Positions 55,577 to 63,731 of a stretch of 64,000 nt of DNA are shown here, in pieces. The stretch spans positions 124,001 to 188,000 of the forward strand of contig NZ_JAIFYA010000003.1 of the NCBI RefSeq assembly GCF_019688735.1, given 5' to 3'. Position numbers and translations under genes: made by a program. This DNA is from Thermosulfurimonas sp. F29. GTDB taxonomy: Bacteria; Desulfobacterota; Thermodesulfobacteria; Thermodesulfobacteriales; Thermodesulfobacteriaceae. The notes beneath the pieces were generated by a model that did no database searches, was not told the origin of the DNA, and saw nothing but the letters and a program-made list of their open reading frames with translations. The stretch's first letter is position 1, and the number at the start of each line of letters is the position of its first letter.

Positions 55577-56036
55577 GCAACACCGCCACGGCCCAGGCGG
55601 CCACCCCCTCCTCTTCGAAAAGGGCCAGGCCCTCCGGGCTCTTGGCCTTGAGCCCCACCCGTTCCACCGGAATGGCCAGAAGACGGGCCAGGTTTTCCCG
55701 CAGGCGATCCCGATGGGGAACCAGTTTGGGCCGGGCCAGAACCAGGGTCAGGTCCACCTGATAAACCGAAAGGCCCTTTTCGGAGACCAGTCGCAGGGCC
55801 TCCCGCAGAAAAAGCGAACTTGCCGCACCCCGATACCGGGGATCGGTGTCCGGAAAGAGGGAGCCCAGATCCGGAAGTCCGGCGGCCCCGAGGATGGCGT
55901 CGGTGAGGGCATGAAGGGCCGCATCCGCATCGGAATGACCGGAAAGCCCCACCTCGCAGGGTATCTCCACCCCGCACAGCACCAGGCGACGGCCCGGTAC
56001 CAGACGATGCGAGTCAAACCCCAGCCCCACGCGCAT
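55560..56036 (-). CDS. ispF: 2-C-methyl-D-erythritol 2,4-cyclodiphosphate synthase
   Basis: A 158-residue MEP-pathway enzyme that cyclises CDP-ME 2-phosphate. GLSGHSDADAALHALTDAILGAAGLPDLGSLFPDTDP carries the zinc DxH pair, with KSPEGLALF near the end. ispD is nearby on the other strand, so the pathway pieces are close but not one operon. Confidence 0.97.
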   Translation of the reverse strand: MRVGLGFDSHRLVPGRRLVLCGVEIPCEVGLSGHSDADAALHALTDAILGAAGLPDLGSLFPDTDPRYRGAASSLFLREALRLVSEKGLSVYQVDLTLVLARPKLVPHRDRLRENLARLLAIPVERVGLKAKSPEGLALFEEEGVAAWAVAVLREDGA

Positions 56037-56049
56037 AAATGCAACCCTA

Positions 56050-56078
56050 TCGAAATTTTAACTATTTTTTGCTACAAT
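56050..56078 (+). promoter_or_regulatory. Candidate promoter of the EAL/HDOD-mpl-nfi-ispD run
   Basis: TCGAAA (4 of 6), 17-base spacer, TACAAT (5 of 6), in the gap divergent from ispF. Confidence 0.5.
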
Positions 56079-56096
56079 AACATCCAGGTAGAGTAT

Positions 56097-57347
56097 ATGG
56101 ATAATACCTATTTTCCTCGGGTTTATGTGGCGCGGCAACCCATTCTGGACGAACGAGGGCGCACGCATGCCTACGAGTTGCTCTACCGGCAAAGTCTGGA
56201 AAACTTCTTCGTTCCGGAAGAAAACCGGGAAGACATAGCCTCCAAGAGGGTCCTGGTGCATGCCTTTCTGAATTTCGGTCTGGAAAACATAGCCTTCGGA
56301 CGCAGAGTCTTCGTGAACTTCACCGGTGAGCTCCTGAAAGCGGGGATTCCGTATCTCCTGCCTCCCCAGAAGCTGGTTATAGAGGTGCTCGAAAGAATTT
56401 CCGATCCGGACGAAGTCAGGCCTGTGGTGAGAGAGCTTAAAAAGAGGGGATATCTGATAGCCCTGGACGATTTCCGGGAGGATTCACCCCTTAAGATATT
56501 CCTGCCCTATGCCGATTATGTAAAGATAGACTTTCGTATCACCCCTTCCGAAGAGATAAAGCGTCTCTGTGAAGAACTGAGGGGCGATTTCCGTCTGGTG
56601 GCGGAAAAAATAGAAACCCAGGAGGAACTTGAGGAGGCTCGCTCCCTGGGTTTTACCTACTTTCAGGGGTTCTTTTTCGCCCGCCCCAAGATCCTTTCCT
56701 CTCAGGAAATCCCGGTCTTAAAGATCCATTACCTGCGCCTTATCAAGTTTCTCTATTCTGCTCGGGACAACCTGGAGGAAGTGATAGAGGTAATAAATTC
56801 CGATCCGGCTCTGGCCCTGAAACTTCTCAAATACATAAATTCGGCCTTTTTCGGGTTTGTTACCAAAATTCACTCCGTAAGGCACGCCGGGGTGCTGCTG
56901 GGTTATCAGGGGCTTCGAAAGTGGGCCTCTCTGGTGGCCCTTCACCTTATGGCTGCGGATCGTCCTCCGGAGCTCATAATAAACTCCATGGTGCGAGCCA
57001 GGTTCATGGAACTCCTGGCCCGGCGGGTGGGCCTTGAGGAACGCGCCGACGACGCCTTCATCGTGGGCCTTTTCTCCCTCCTAGAGGCGATGGTGGATCA
57101 GCCCATGCACGCTATAATCGCCGACCTTCCCCTGGAAGACGATGTTAAGGCCGCTCTTCTCGGACGGGATAGTCCCTTCACCCCTCTTCTTTCGGTAATT
57201 CGGGCCTATGAAAGCGGTCAATGGGAAATTCTTAAAAATTTGGTGCCCAAATTAAACCTTCTTTCCAACAATACCCTTCCGGAAATTTACGCCGAGGCCC
57301 TGTCCTTCGCTCATCAGGCCTTTTCTACGGGAGGGTCTTCCCAATGA
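56097..57347 (+). CDS. EAL-HDOD signalling protein (YuxH-like)
   Basis: A 416-residue protein. The N-half is an EAL-like domain opening YVARQPILDERGRTHAYELLYR with ALDDF; it lacks the full E-A-L and metal set (ELLYR in place of EALLR), so cyclic di-GMP cleavage is doubtful and binding more likely. The C-half is an HDOD domain (LALKLLKYINSAFFGFVTKIHSVRHAGVLLG). Such proteins act in signalling and division control. Followed by mpl through ATGA. Confidence 0.9.
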   Translation: MDNTYFPRVYVARQPILDERGRTHAYELLYRQSLENFFVPEENREDIASKRVLVHAFLNFGLENIAFGRRVFVNFTGELLKAGIPYLLPPQKLVIEVLERISDPDEVRPVVRELKKRGYLIALDDFREDSPLKIFLPYADYVKIDFRITPSEEIKRLCEELRGDFRLVAEKIETQEELEEARSLGFTYFQGFFFARPKILSSQEIPVLKIHYLRLIKFLYSARDNLEEVIEVINSDPALALKLLKYINSAFFGFVTKIHSVRHAGVLLGYQGLRKWASLVALHLMAADRPPELIINSMVRARFMELLARRVGLEERADDAFIVGLFSLLEAMVDQPMHAIIADLPLEDDVKAALLGRDSPFTPLLSVIRAYESGQWEILKNLVPKLNLLSNNTLPEIYAEALSFAHQAFSTGGSSQ

Positions 57348-58738
57348 GGGTTCACCTGCTCGGGGTGGGGGGGATCGGGATGTGCGCTCTCGCCGGATTG
57401 CTTTCGGCCCGGGGTTTTTCGGTTACCGGAAGCGAGGGGGCGCCTCCCTATCCCCCCTCAAGCACCGTGCTGGAAAAACTGGGGATTCACCCCCGTATAG
57501 GTTATCGTCCCGAACACATAGACGAACTCTCTCCGGAGGCCGTGGTGGTGGGAAACGCCATCCGGGCGGACAATCCGGAGGTTCGCCGGGCCGAAGCCGC
57601 CGGACTTCCCTTACGATCTCTTCCCTCGGCGCTGGCCGAATGGGTCCTTCCCGGGCGCAGATCCCTGGTGGTGGCCGGAACCCACGGAAAGACCACCACC
57701 GCCGCCCTCCTCGCCCACGCTCTGGAAAACCTGGGGAGTGAGCCCACCTATCTCGTGGGCGGCCTTCTGCGGGACCGAAAGCTCAATTTCGCCTGGGGAA
57801 ACGGCCCTTTCGCGGTCCTTGAGGGGGACGAATACGACACGGCCTTCTTCGACAGGACCCCCAAGTTCTGGCACTACCACCCTTACGCCGCCATCCTCAC
57901 CTCGGTGGAGTACGATCACGCCGACATCTATCCCCACTACGAGAGCTTACTTGCCGCCTTTGAAAGGTTCGCCGGGCTCGTGGCCGCCGAGGGCCTTTTC
58001 GTCTTCTGTGCGGACGATCCCGGGGCCGTGCGGGTGGCCGGGCGTACGCCAGCCCGGAGGGTCTCCTACGGGAGGGATCCGGAGAGCACCTATCGCCTCC
58101 TCAAGACCCGGAGCCTTTCCGAAGGGACGGAGGTCACCTACCGGGGGCCCGGAACCACGGGCACCTTTTTTATACCCCTGTGGGGGGAGCACAACGCCCT
58201 TAACGCCCTTGCGGTGTGGGCCCTTCTCCGGGAGCTCGGTTTTGAGGACACGCGCCTTAGGGAAGCTTTCCGGAGGTTTCCCGGGGTCTCGCGTCGCCAG
58301 GAGGTCCTTTATCGGGGAAGGGTGACGGTGGTGGACGACTTCGCCCATCATCCCACCGCGGTGAGGGTCACCCTTTCGGCCCTGCGGGAGGCCTTAAAGC
58401 CCCGCCGCATCCTTCTGTGTTTCGAGCCCCGCACCAACACCAGCCGGCGGAGGCTCTTTCAGGGGGCCTATGCGGAGGTTCTCGCGGAGGCCGACGAAGT
58501 GTGGCTCAAGAAACCCCCGGGGCTGGAACGCATCCCCTCCTCCGAAAGACTCGATCTTGAAGAGCTGGCCCGGGCGGTGTGTGGCAGGGGCCGGGGAGGC
58601 CTGGTCGTCGAAGAAGATCCGGCGGAGGCGCTCGCGGCCACCGCGGAGGAAGGGGATCTGATCCTTTTCATGTCCAGCGCCTCCTTCGGGAACACCTACG
58701 AGAACCTGATCCGGCGTCTTAAGGACAAGGGGCTTTAG
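57344..58738 (+). CDS. mpl: UDP-N-acetylmuramate:L-Ala-D-Glu-meso-DAP ligase (Mpl)
   Basis: A 464-residue Mur-ligase that reattaches recycled murein tripeptide to UDP-MurNAc. VLLGVGGIGM-type start (here HLLGVGGIGMCALAG), ATP loop GTHGKTTTAALL, GDEYDTAFFDRTPKF and SVEYDHADIYP, then DDFAHHPTA. The GDEYDTAFFD signature separates Mpl from MurC. Indicates DAP peptidoglycan recycling, in keeping with a Gram-negative wall. Confidence 0.94.
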   Translation: MRVHLLGVGGIGMCALAGLLSARGFSVTGSEGAPPYPPSSTVLEKLGIHPRIGYRPEHIDELSPEAVVVGNAIRADNPEVRRAEAAGLPLRSLPSALAEWVLPGRRSLVVAGTHGKTTTAALLAHALENLGSEPTYLVGGLLRDRKLNFAWGNGPFAVLEGDEYDTAFFDRTPKFWHYHPYAAILTSVEYDHADIYPHYESLLAAFERFAGLVAAEGLFVFCADDPGAVRVAGRTPARRVSYGRDPESTYRLLKTRSLSEGTEVTYRGPGTTGTFFIPLWGEHNALNALAVWALLRELGFEDTRLREAFRRFPGVSRRQEVLYRGRVTVVDDFAHHPTAVRVTLSALREALKPRRILLCFEPRTNTSRRRLFQGAYAEVLAEADEVWLKKPPGLERIPSSERLDLEELARAVCGRGRGGLVVEEDPAEALAATAEEGDLILFMSSASFGNTYENLIRRLKDKGL

Positions 58739-58740
58739 CG

Positions 58741-59391
58741 GTGGGAGTCCTGGACCTCGAAAGGCTCAGGACCCTTCAGGTGGAGATCGCGCAAAAGGCC
58801 CGATCCGGATCCTTCGGGAGGGAACCCCGTCGGGTGGCCGGGGTGGATGTGGCTTACCGGAAGGACGGAAATTGGGCCTTTGCCGCAGCGGTGGTTCTTT
58901 CCTGGCCGGACCTCCGGATACTCGAGGAGCGAGTTTTGAAGCTTCCGGTCCGATTCCCCTATGTCCCCGGTTATCTTTCCTTCAGGGAAGTCCCGCTTCT
59001 CAAGGAGCTCCTTCGGACCCTCCGCGAGAAACCGGACCTTCTTTTCGTGGACGGGCAGGGACGGGCCCATCCCCGCCGGTGCGGCCTTGCGGTGCACCTG
59101 GGGGTGGAGGTGGGGATTCCGAGCCTTGGTTGCGCAAAAAAGCCCCTCCTTCCTGGGGTGGTCCTTCCCGAGGACCGGCGCGGAGCCAGGACGCCCATCC
59201 TTCTCGAAGGGGAGGTGGTGGGATATGCGGTGCGGACCCGCTCCGGGGTGAAGCCGGTCTATGTCTCTCCGGGGCACGGGCTTTCGGTGGAGGAGGCCGT
59301 GGAGTTTGCGCTTTCCGCCTCGCGGGGATTTCGTATTCCCGAACCCATAAGACGGGCCCATCACCTGGCCACGGAGGCCCGGAATGCCTGA
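58741..59391 (+). CDS. nfi: Endonuclease V (deoxyinosine 3' endonuclease)
   Basis: A 216-residue repair nuclease that cuts near deaminated adenine. VAGVDVAYRKDG holds the catalytic Asp, YVPGYLSFREVPLL is the PYIP-wedge region, and DGQGRAHPRRCGLAVHLG is the second metal motif. GTG start two bases after the mpl stop. Deamination repair suits a thermophile. Confidence 0.95.
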   Translation: MGVLDLERLRTLQVEIAQKARSGSFGREPRRVAGVDVAYRKDGNWAFAAAVVLSWPDLRILEERVLKLPVRFPYVPGYLSFREVPLLKELLRTLREKPDLLFVDGQGRAHPRRCGLAVHLGVEVGIPSLGCAKKPLLPGVVLPEDRRGARTPILLEGEVVGYAVRTRSGVKPVYVSPGHGLSVEEAVEFALSASRGFRIPEPIRRAHHLATEARNA

Positions 59392-60076
59392 GACGGCGGC
59401 CATTCTCGCCGCAGCCGGCCGGGGCGTGCGCCTGGGGGCCGAAATCCCCAAACAGTTTCTTGAGGTGAGGGGAAGGCCGCTCTTTCTCTATTCCCTCTCG
59501 GTCCTTGAGGAACATCCCGGGATCTCCGAGATCGTGGTGGCGGTGCCTCCGGGCTGGGAGGAGAGGGTGTTTACGATCATCCGTAAGGAGGGTTTCCGGA
59601 AGGTGAAGGCCGTGGTGCCCGGGGGGGGAAGCCGTCAGGAATCCGTCCGCCGGGCCTTTTTGCGGATCTCCCGCCGGGTGGAAGCGGTGCTGGTGCACGA
59701 TGCGGCCCGGCCGCTTCTTTCCGCGGATCTGGTATCAAGGGTGCTCGAGGCCGTATGGCTTGAGGGGGCAGCGCTTCCTGCGGTCCCGGTGCGGGACACG
59801 GTGAAACTGGCGCGCGAGGGACGGGTGGTAAGGACCGTCCCCCGCGAGGGACTCTTCCTGGCTCAGACCCCTCAGGGAGCCCGCCGAGAGTGGTTCGAGG
59901 AGGCCTTGCGCCGCGCCGGAGACCGGGAGTTCACCGACGAGGCGGCCCTGCTTGAGGCCGCGGGTTTCCCCGTGCGGGTGGTCCCCGGAAGCCCCCTCAA
60001 CCTTAAGCTCACCTATCCGGAGGACCTCGTCCTCGTCGAAAAGCTTCTCGGTCTTGACATCCGCCCGAAATTGTGA
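59384..60076 (+). CDS. ispD: 2-C-methyl-D-erythritol 4-phosphate cytidylyltransferase
   Basis: A 230-residue MEP-pathway transferase. AILAAAGRGVRLGAEIPKQFLEV at the start, VLVHDAARPLLS in the middle and NLKLTYPEDL near the end are diagnostic. It overlaps nfi by 8 bases. Confidence 0.97.
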   Translation: MPETAAILAAAGRGVRLGAEIPKQFLEVRGRPLFLYSLSVLEEHPGISEIVVAVPPGWEERVFTIIRKEGFRKVKAVVPGGGSRQESVRRAFLRISRRVEAVLVHDAARPLLSADLVSRVLEAVWLEGAALPAVPVRDTVKLAREGRVVRTVPREGLFLAQTPQGARREWFEEALRRAGDREFTDEAALLEAAGFPVRVVPGSPLNLKLTYPEDLVLVEKLLGLDIRPKL

Positions 60077-60119
60077 GGTTATTAAGGTAAACCATTTCTA
60101 ATCAAGGGGAGGTCGTAAC

Positions 60120-60458
60120 ATGTTTCGGAAAATTAAGAAGGGGTTAATCGGTCTGGGATTGGTTTCCGTATTGATAATGCCGGTGGGTTGCACCCAGAAA
60201 CTTTCCCAGCAGGATCGGGCCCTTATTCAGCAGGCCATAGAGGCCTCCAAGCAGGCCCAGGCGGCGGCGGAGGAGGCCAAGAAGGCCCAGGCCCAGGTGG
60301 AGGCGGAGCTGGCCCGTATCGAGGCTGCGGCGAAGCAGGCCGCTCTTGCGGCTCAGCGGGCGGACGCGGCGGCCACCCGGGCGGCGGAAGCGGCGGAAAA
60401 GGCCAACGCCGCTGCGGCCAAGATGGAAAGGATTTTCGAAAAGTCCCTGCGAAAGTAG
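60120..60458 (+). CDS. Ala-rich coiled-coil lipoprotein, Lpp-like
   Basis: A 112-residue exported protein: basic N-terminus, hydrophobic stretch, and MPVGC at 20-24 as a slightly unusual lipobox (Pro at -3). The mature ~89 residues are one long Ala/Lys/Glu/Gln helix with heptad-like AAEEAKKAQAQVEAEL repeats and no globular part. The chain ends in Ser-Leu-Arg-Lys; Braun lipoprotein likewise ends Arg-Lys, whose lysine is joined to peptidoglycan by an L,D-transpeptidase. A gene for such an enzyme lies next door, convergent. GGGGAGG precedes the ATG. Confidence 0.85.
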   Translation: MFRKIKKGLIGLGLVSVLIMPVGCTQKLSQQDRALIQQAIEASKQAQAAAEEAKKAQAQVEAELARIEAAAKQAALAAQRADAAATRAAEAAEKANAAAAKMERIFEKSLRK

Positions 60459-60477
60459 GGCTGACAAGCGGGGTCCC

Positions 60478-61377
60478 TCAGCGCACCTCTCCCACCTCGC
60501 GGGGGACCCCGTCGGGTTTCCTGAGCACCTCTCGCACCCGGAAGAGATCGAGGGTTAGGTCGTATCCCGTCTCTCTTTCGAGACGCGCGGCCATTTTTAC
60601 CACCTCGAGTACCGGATCCGGAAGCCGTTTCTCTATGTCGGGGAAGGCCTGAAGGTAAACGCGCCCCTCCCGAATACCGAGTTTCACCGGCTGGTAGAGG
60701 ACTCGCACCGGAGTCCCCACCGGAACCAGGGGAAAGAGGGCCTTGATGTCTTCGGGATAGAGCCGGATGCAGCCGTGACTCACCCTCCGGCCGATACCCC
60801 AGGGACGGTTGGTCCCGTGGATGGCGTAGGCCCCCCGGGAAAGATACAGGGCGTAATCCCCCAGGGGGTTTTCCGGCCCCGGGGGCACCACCTCGGGCAG
60901 CGTGGGATCTTCCTTCCTTATGGATTCCGGCACATGCCAGTAAGGGTGTTCCTTCTTTCGATAAACCGTGTAGATGCCCTGGGTGGTGAGCCTTCCCTCT
61001 GTTCCTATTCCTATCGGGGCGGTGTAAACCACCCGGACCCCGCCTTCGGTCCGAAAGTAATAAAGACGCATCTCCGGAAGGTTTACCAGGATACCCGTGT
61101 GAGGACCCTCGGGGAGAACGAATTCCTTGGGGATGAGTACCCGATGTCCGGCCGGGGGTATCCAGGGATCCAGCCCGGGATTGGCCAGAACGATCTGGTT
61201 GTAGCCCAGGTCGTAGGCCCGGGCCACATCAAGCAGGGTCTCGTTTCCCGAAAGGGTGTGGTAAAGGATTTCCCCGAAAACGCTCTGTCCCTCCGGGATC
61301 ACGAACCGGTCCAGGGCCAGGAGACGAGCCGGCAGACACAGCCCCAAGATTAGAAGTAGGCGGATCAAAAATTTCAT
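60478..61377 (-). CDS. L,D-transpeptidase of the ErfK/YbiS type
   Basis: A 299-residue periplasmic enzyme: signal peptide (about 1-21), a LysM-like module (LSGNETLLDVARAYDLGYNQIVLANPGLD), then the YkuD domain with HGTNRPWGIGRRVSHGCIRLYP containing the catalytic His and Cys. The order matches E. coli ErfK, YbiS and YcfS, which join Braun lipoprotein to meso-DAP. It converges on the lipoprotein gene with 19 bases between stops and is divergent from cysM-cysS with 17. Confidence 0.95.
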   Translation of the reverse strand: MKFLIRLLLILGLCLPARLLALDRFVIPEGQSVFGEILYHTLSGNETLLDVARAYDLGYNQIVLANPGLDPWIPPAGHRVLIPKEFVLPEGPHTGILVNLPEMRLYYFRTEGGVRVVYTAPIGIGTEGRLTTQGIYTVYRKKEHPYWHVPESIRKEDPTLPEVVPPGPENPLGDYALYLSRGAYAIHGTNRPWGIGRRVSHGCIRLYPEDIKALFPLVPVGTPVRVLYQPVKLGIREGRVYLQAFPDIEKRLPDPVLEVVKMAARLERETGYDLTLDLFRVREVLRKPDGVPREVGEVR

Positions 61378-61394
61378 GTTAGAGATTTTAAAAC

Positions 61395-63731
61395 ATGGAG
61401 ACCTTTCGCAAACCCTCGAAAAACATTCTGGAGCTTATCGGCAACACCCCTCTGGTAAAGTTGCGCCGCATCCGGGTTAAACCCCGGGTGGAGATCTGGG
61501 TCAAGCTGGAAAGTTTCAATCCCGGAGGCTCGGTCAAGGACCGGATCGCCCTTTCCATGATCGAGGACGCCGAGGAGAGGGGGCTTCTCACCCCCGGAAA
61601 GATCGTGGCCGAGGCCTCGAGCGGGAACACCGGTATAGGCCTGGCCATGGTGTGTGCGGTCAAGGGTTACCGTTGTCTCATCGCCATGCCCGAGTCGGCC
61701 TCCATCGAACGGCGCAAGATCATGCAGGCCTACGGAGCCGAGATCCTGCTTACCCCCGCGGAAAAGAGCACCGACGGGGCCATCGAAGCCATTTACGAGC
61801 TGGTCCGGCAGTATCCGGACAGGTACTACAATCCCGATCAGTTCAACAATCCGGCCAACTGGAGGGTTCATTACCGCACCACGGCTCCGGAGATCTGGCG
61901 GGATACCGAGGGGCGGGTCACCCATGTGGTGGCCTCCATGGGGACCACCGGGACTCTCATGGGGCTCGCCCGCTACTTCAGGGAAAAGGCCCCCCAGGTA
62001 CGGGTGATAGGGGTGGAGCCGGTGCCGGGGCATCGCATTCAGGGCCTCAAGAACATGAAGGAATCCTATCCTCCGGGAATTTACGACCGCAAACTGCCCC
62101 ACGCGGTAATCAATGTGGACGACGAGGAGGCCTACGAATTGAGCCGGCGTCTGGCCCGGGAGGAGGGCATCTTCGTGGGCATGAGCTCCGGGGCGGCGCT
62201 GGCCGGGGCCCTGAAGGTGGCCCGGGAGATAGACGAGGGGCTCGTCGTGGTCATCTTTCCCGACGGGGGCGAGCGTTACCTCTCCACTCCTCTGTGGGTC
62301 TTCCCCGAGCCTCCGCGCCGGGAGGACTTTCGCCTGACCAATACCCTCACCGGAAAAAAGGAGGTTTTCGAGCCCCTTGAGCCCGGAAAGGTCCGGATCT
62401 ACACCTGTGGCCCCACGCTCAATCGCCGGCCCCATCTGGGCCTTTACCGGAGGATGCTCACCGCGGATCTGCTGAGGCGCTGGCTCGAGGCTCGGGGCTT
62501 TGAGGTGAACCATGTGGTCAACCTTACCGACTTCGACGACAAGACCCTGGCCGCGGCGGAAGCCGCGGGGCGTCCCCTTAAGGAATTGACCGAAGAGCTG
62601 GCCCGGGAATTCTTAGAGGACCTCCGGTTTCTCCGCATAAAGCCCGCCACCCATTATCCCCGGGTGAGCGAACACCTTTCGGAGATGGTGGATCTCACCC
62701 GCCGGCTCCTTCAGAGCGGGGTGGCTTACGAAAAGTACTCCTCGGTCTATTTTGATGTCTCTAAACTTGCCGATTACGGAAAACTTTCCGGAGTGGATCT
62801 TTCGGGGCTACGGCCCGGGGCCACCGTGGATCTCGACGAATACGAAAAGGATTCTCCGGCGGATTTTACCCTCTTCAAGAGGGTAACCATTCAGGAACTC
62901 AAGCAGGGTTACTTCGTGGACACGGAATGGGGAAAGGTGCGTCCGGGGTGGCACATTCAGTGTGCGGCCCTGGCCATGAAGTACCTGGGGGAAAAGTTCG
63001 ACATCCACACCAGCGGTATGGACCTCCTCTTTCCCCACCACGAAAACGAACGGGCCATTGCCCGGGCCCTCACGGGTGAGGAATTCTGTCGCTACTGGGT
63101 GCACTCGGCCCTGGTGCTGGTGGAGGGCAGGAAGATGTCCGTTTCCGCCGGAAACGAGGTGACCCTTGCGGACCTCCGGGCCAGGGGATATACCGGTCGC
63201 GAGATACGGTTTTTCCTCCTGCGGACCCACTATCGCAAGCCTCTGAACTTCAGCTTTCGGGCCCTGGAGGAGGCCCGAAGGGCCCTTTCCTGGCTGACTC
63301 TTTTCTGTGGCCTCCTGGCGAGCGCACCCCGGGGTGGGAGATCCTCCGAGGCTGAAGAGGCCCTTAAGGAACTACGGGAGGGGTTTGAGACGGCCATGAA
63401 CGACGACCTCAATGTTCCTCAGGTGGTGGCCGAACTCTTTCGCTTCTCCCGGCGGTGGTATCCTCTGGTGGTGGAAACCGGCGTGCCGGAGAGCCTGAGA
63501 GACGAGGCCCTTTCCGTGCTTAAAGAAATCGACGGAGTGCTCGAGGTGCTGGTCTTTCCCGAGGAGGTGCGGGAGGAGGGGGTTCTGCGGATCGTTTCCG
63601 AGAGGGAGACCGCCCGCAAGTCCCGGGATTTTGCCACCGCCGATCGTCTGCGGGACGAACTTCGCCGGGCGGGATTCCTCCTGGTGGACACTCCTCGAGG
63701 TCCCCGGGTCTTCCGTCTCCCGGATGAGTAG
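61395..63731 (+). CDS. Fused cysteine synthase (CysM-like) and cysteinyl-tRNA synthetase-like protein
   Basis: One uninterrupted 778-residue frame. Residues 1-305 are a CysM-like PLP enzyme: PLP lysine 48 in NPGGSVKDR, SGNTG at 76-80, GTTGT at 183-187, EGIFVGMSSGAALAGAL. From about 312 a whole CysRS follows: RLTNTLTGKKEVFEPLEPGK, CGPT (Cys338), zinc residues Cys523, His548 and Glu552 in PGWHIQC and FPHHENE, and the end domain RDFATADRLRDELR. The HIGH motif is HLGL (347-350) and KMSKS is KMSVS (580-584). Cysteine would be made and perhaps activated in one chain. Whether it charges tRNA is open. No ribosome-binding site is evident. Confidence 0.93.
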   Translation: METFRKPSKNILELIGNTPLVKLRRIRVKPRVEIWVKLESFNPGGSVKDRIALSMIEDAEERGLLTPGKIVAEASSGNTGIGLAMVCAVKGYRCLIAMPESASIERRKIMQAYGAEILLTPAEKSTDGAIEAIYELVRQYPDRYYNPDQFNNPANWRVHYRTTAPEIWRDTEGRVTHVVASMGTTGTLMGLARYFREKAPQVRVIGVEPVPGHRIQGLKNMKESYPPGIYDRKLPHAVINVDDEEAYELSRRLAREEGIFVGMSSGAALAGALKVAREIDEGLVVVIFPDGGERYLSTPLWVFPEPPRREDFRLTNTLTGKKEVFEPLEPGKVRIYTCGPTLNRRPHLGLYRRMLTADLLRRWLEARGFEVNHVVNLTDFDDKTLAAAEAAGRPLKELTEELAREFLEDLRFLRIKPATHYPRVSEHLSEMVDLTRRLLQSGVAYEKYSSVYFDVSKLADYGKLSGVDLSGLRPGATVDLDEYEKDSPADFTLFKRVTIQELKQGYFVDTEWGKVRPGWHIQCAALAMKYLGEKFDIHTSGMDLLFPHHENERAIARALTGEEFCRYWVHSALVLVEGRKMSVSAGNEVTLADLRARGYTGREIRFFLLRTHYRKPLNFSFRALEEARRALSWLTLFCGLLASAPRGGRSSEAEEALKELREGFETAMNDDLNVPQVVAELFRFSRRWYPLVVETGVPESLRDEALSVLKEIDGVLEVLVFPEEVREEGVLRIVSERETARKSRDFATADRLRDELRRAGFLLVDTPRGPRVFRLPDE

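Noticed and set aside
57344-58738. MurC identity for this Mur ligase
   Set aside because: GDEYDTAFFD and SVEYDHADIYP are Mpl signatures, and the surrounding genes are not a division/wall cluster.
60470-60530. Long-range repeat of GGGGTCCC and GGGGACCCC as a terminator after the lipoprotein
   Set aside because: The loop would be about 30 bases and the 3' arm lies inside the L,D-transpeptidase coding region; no T-run follows.
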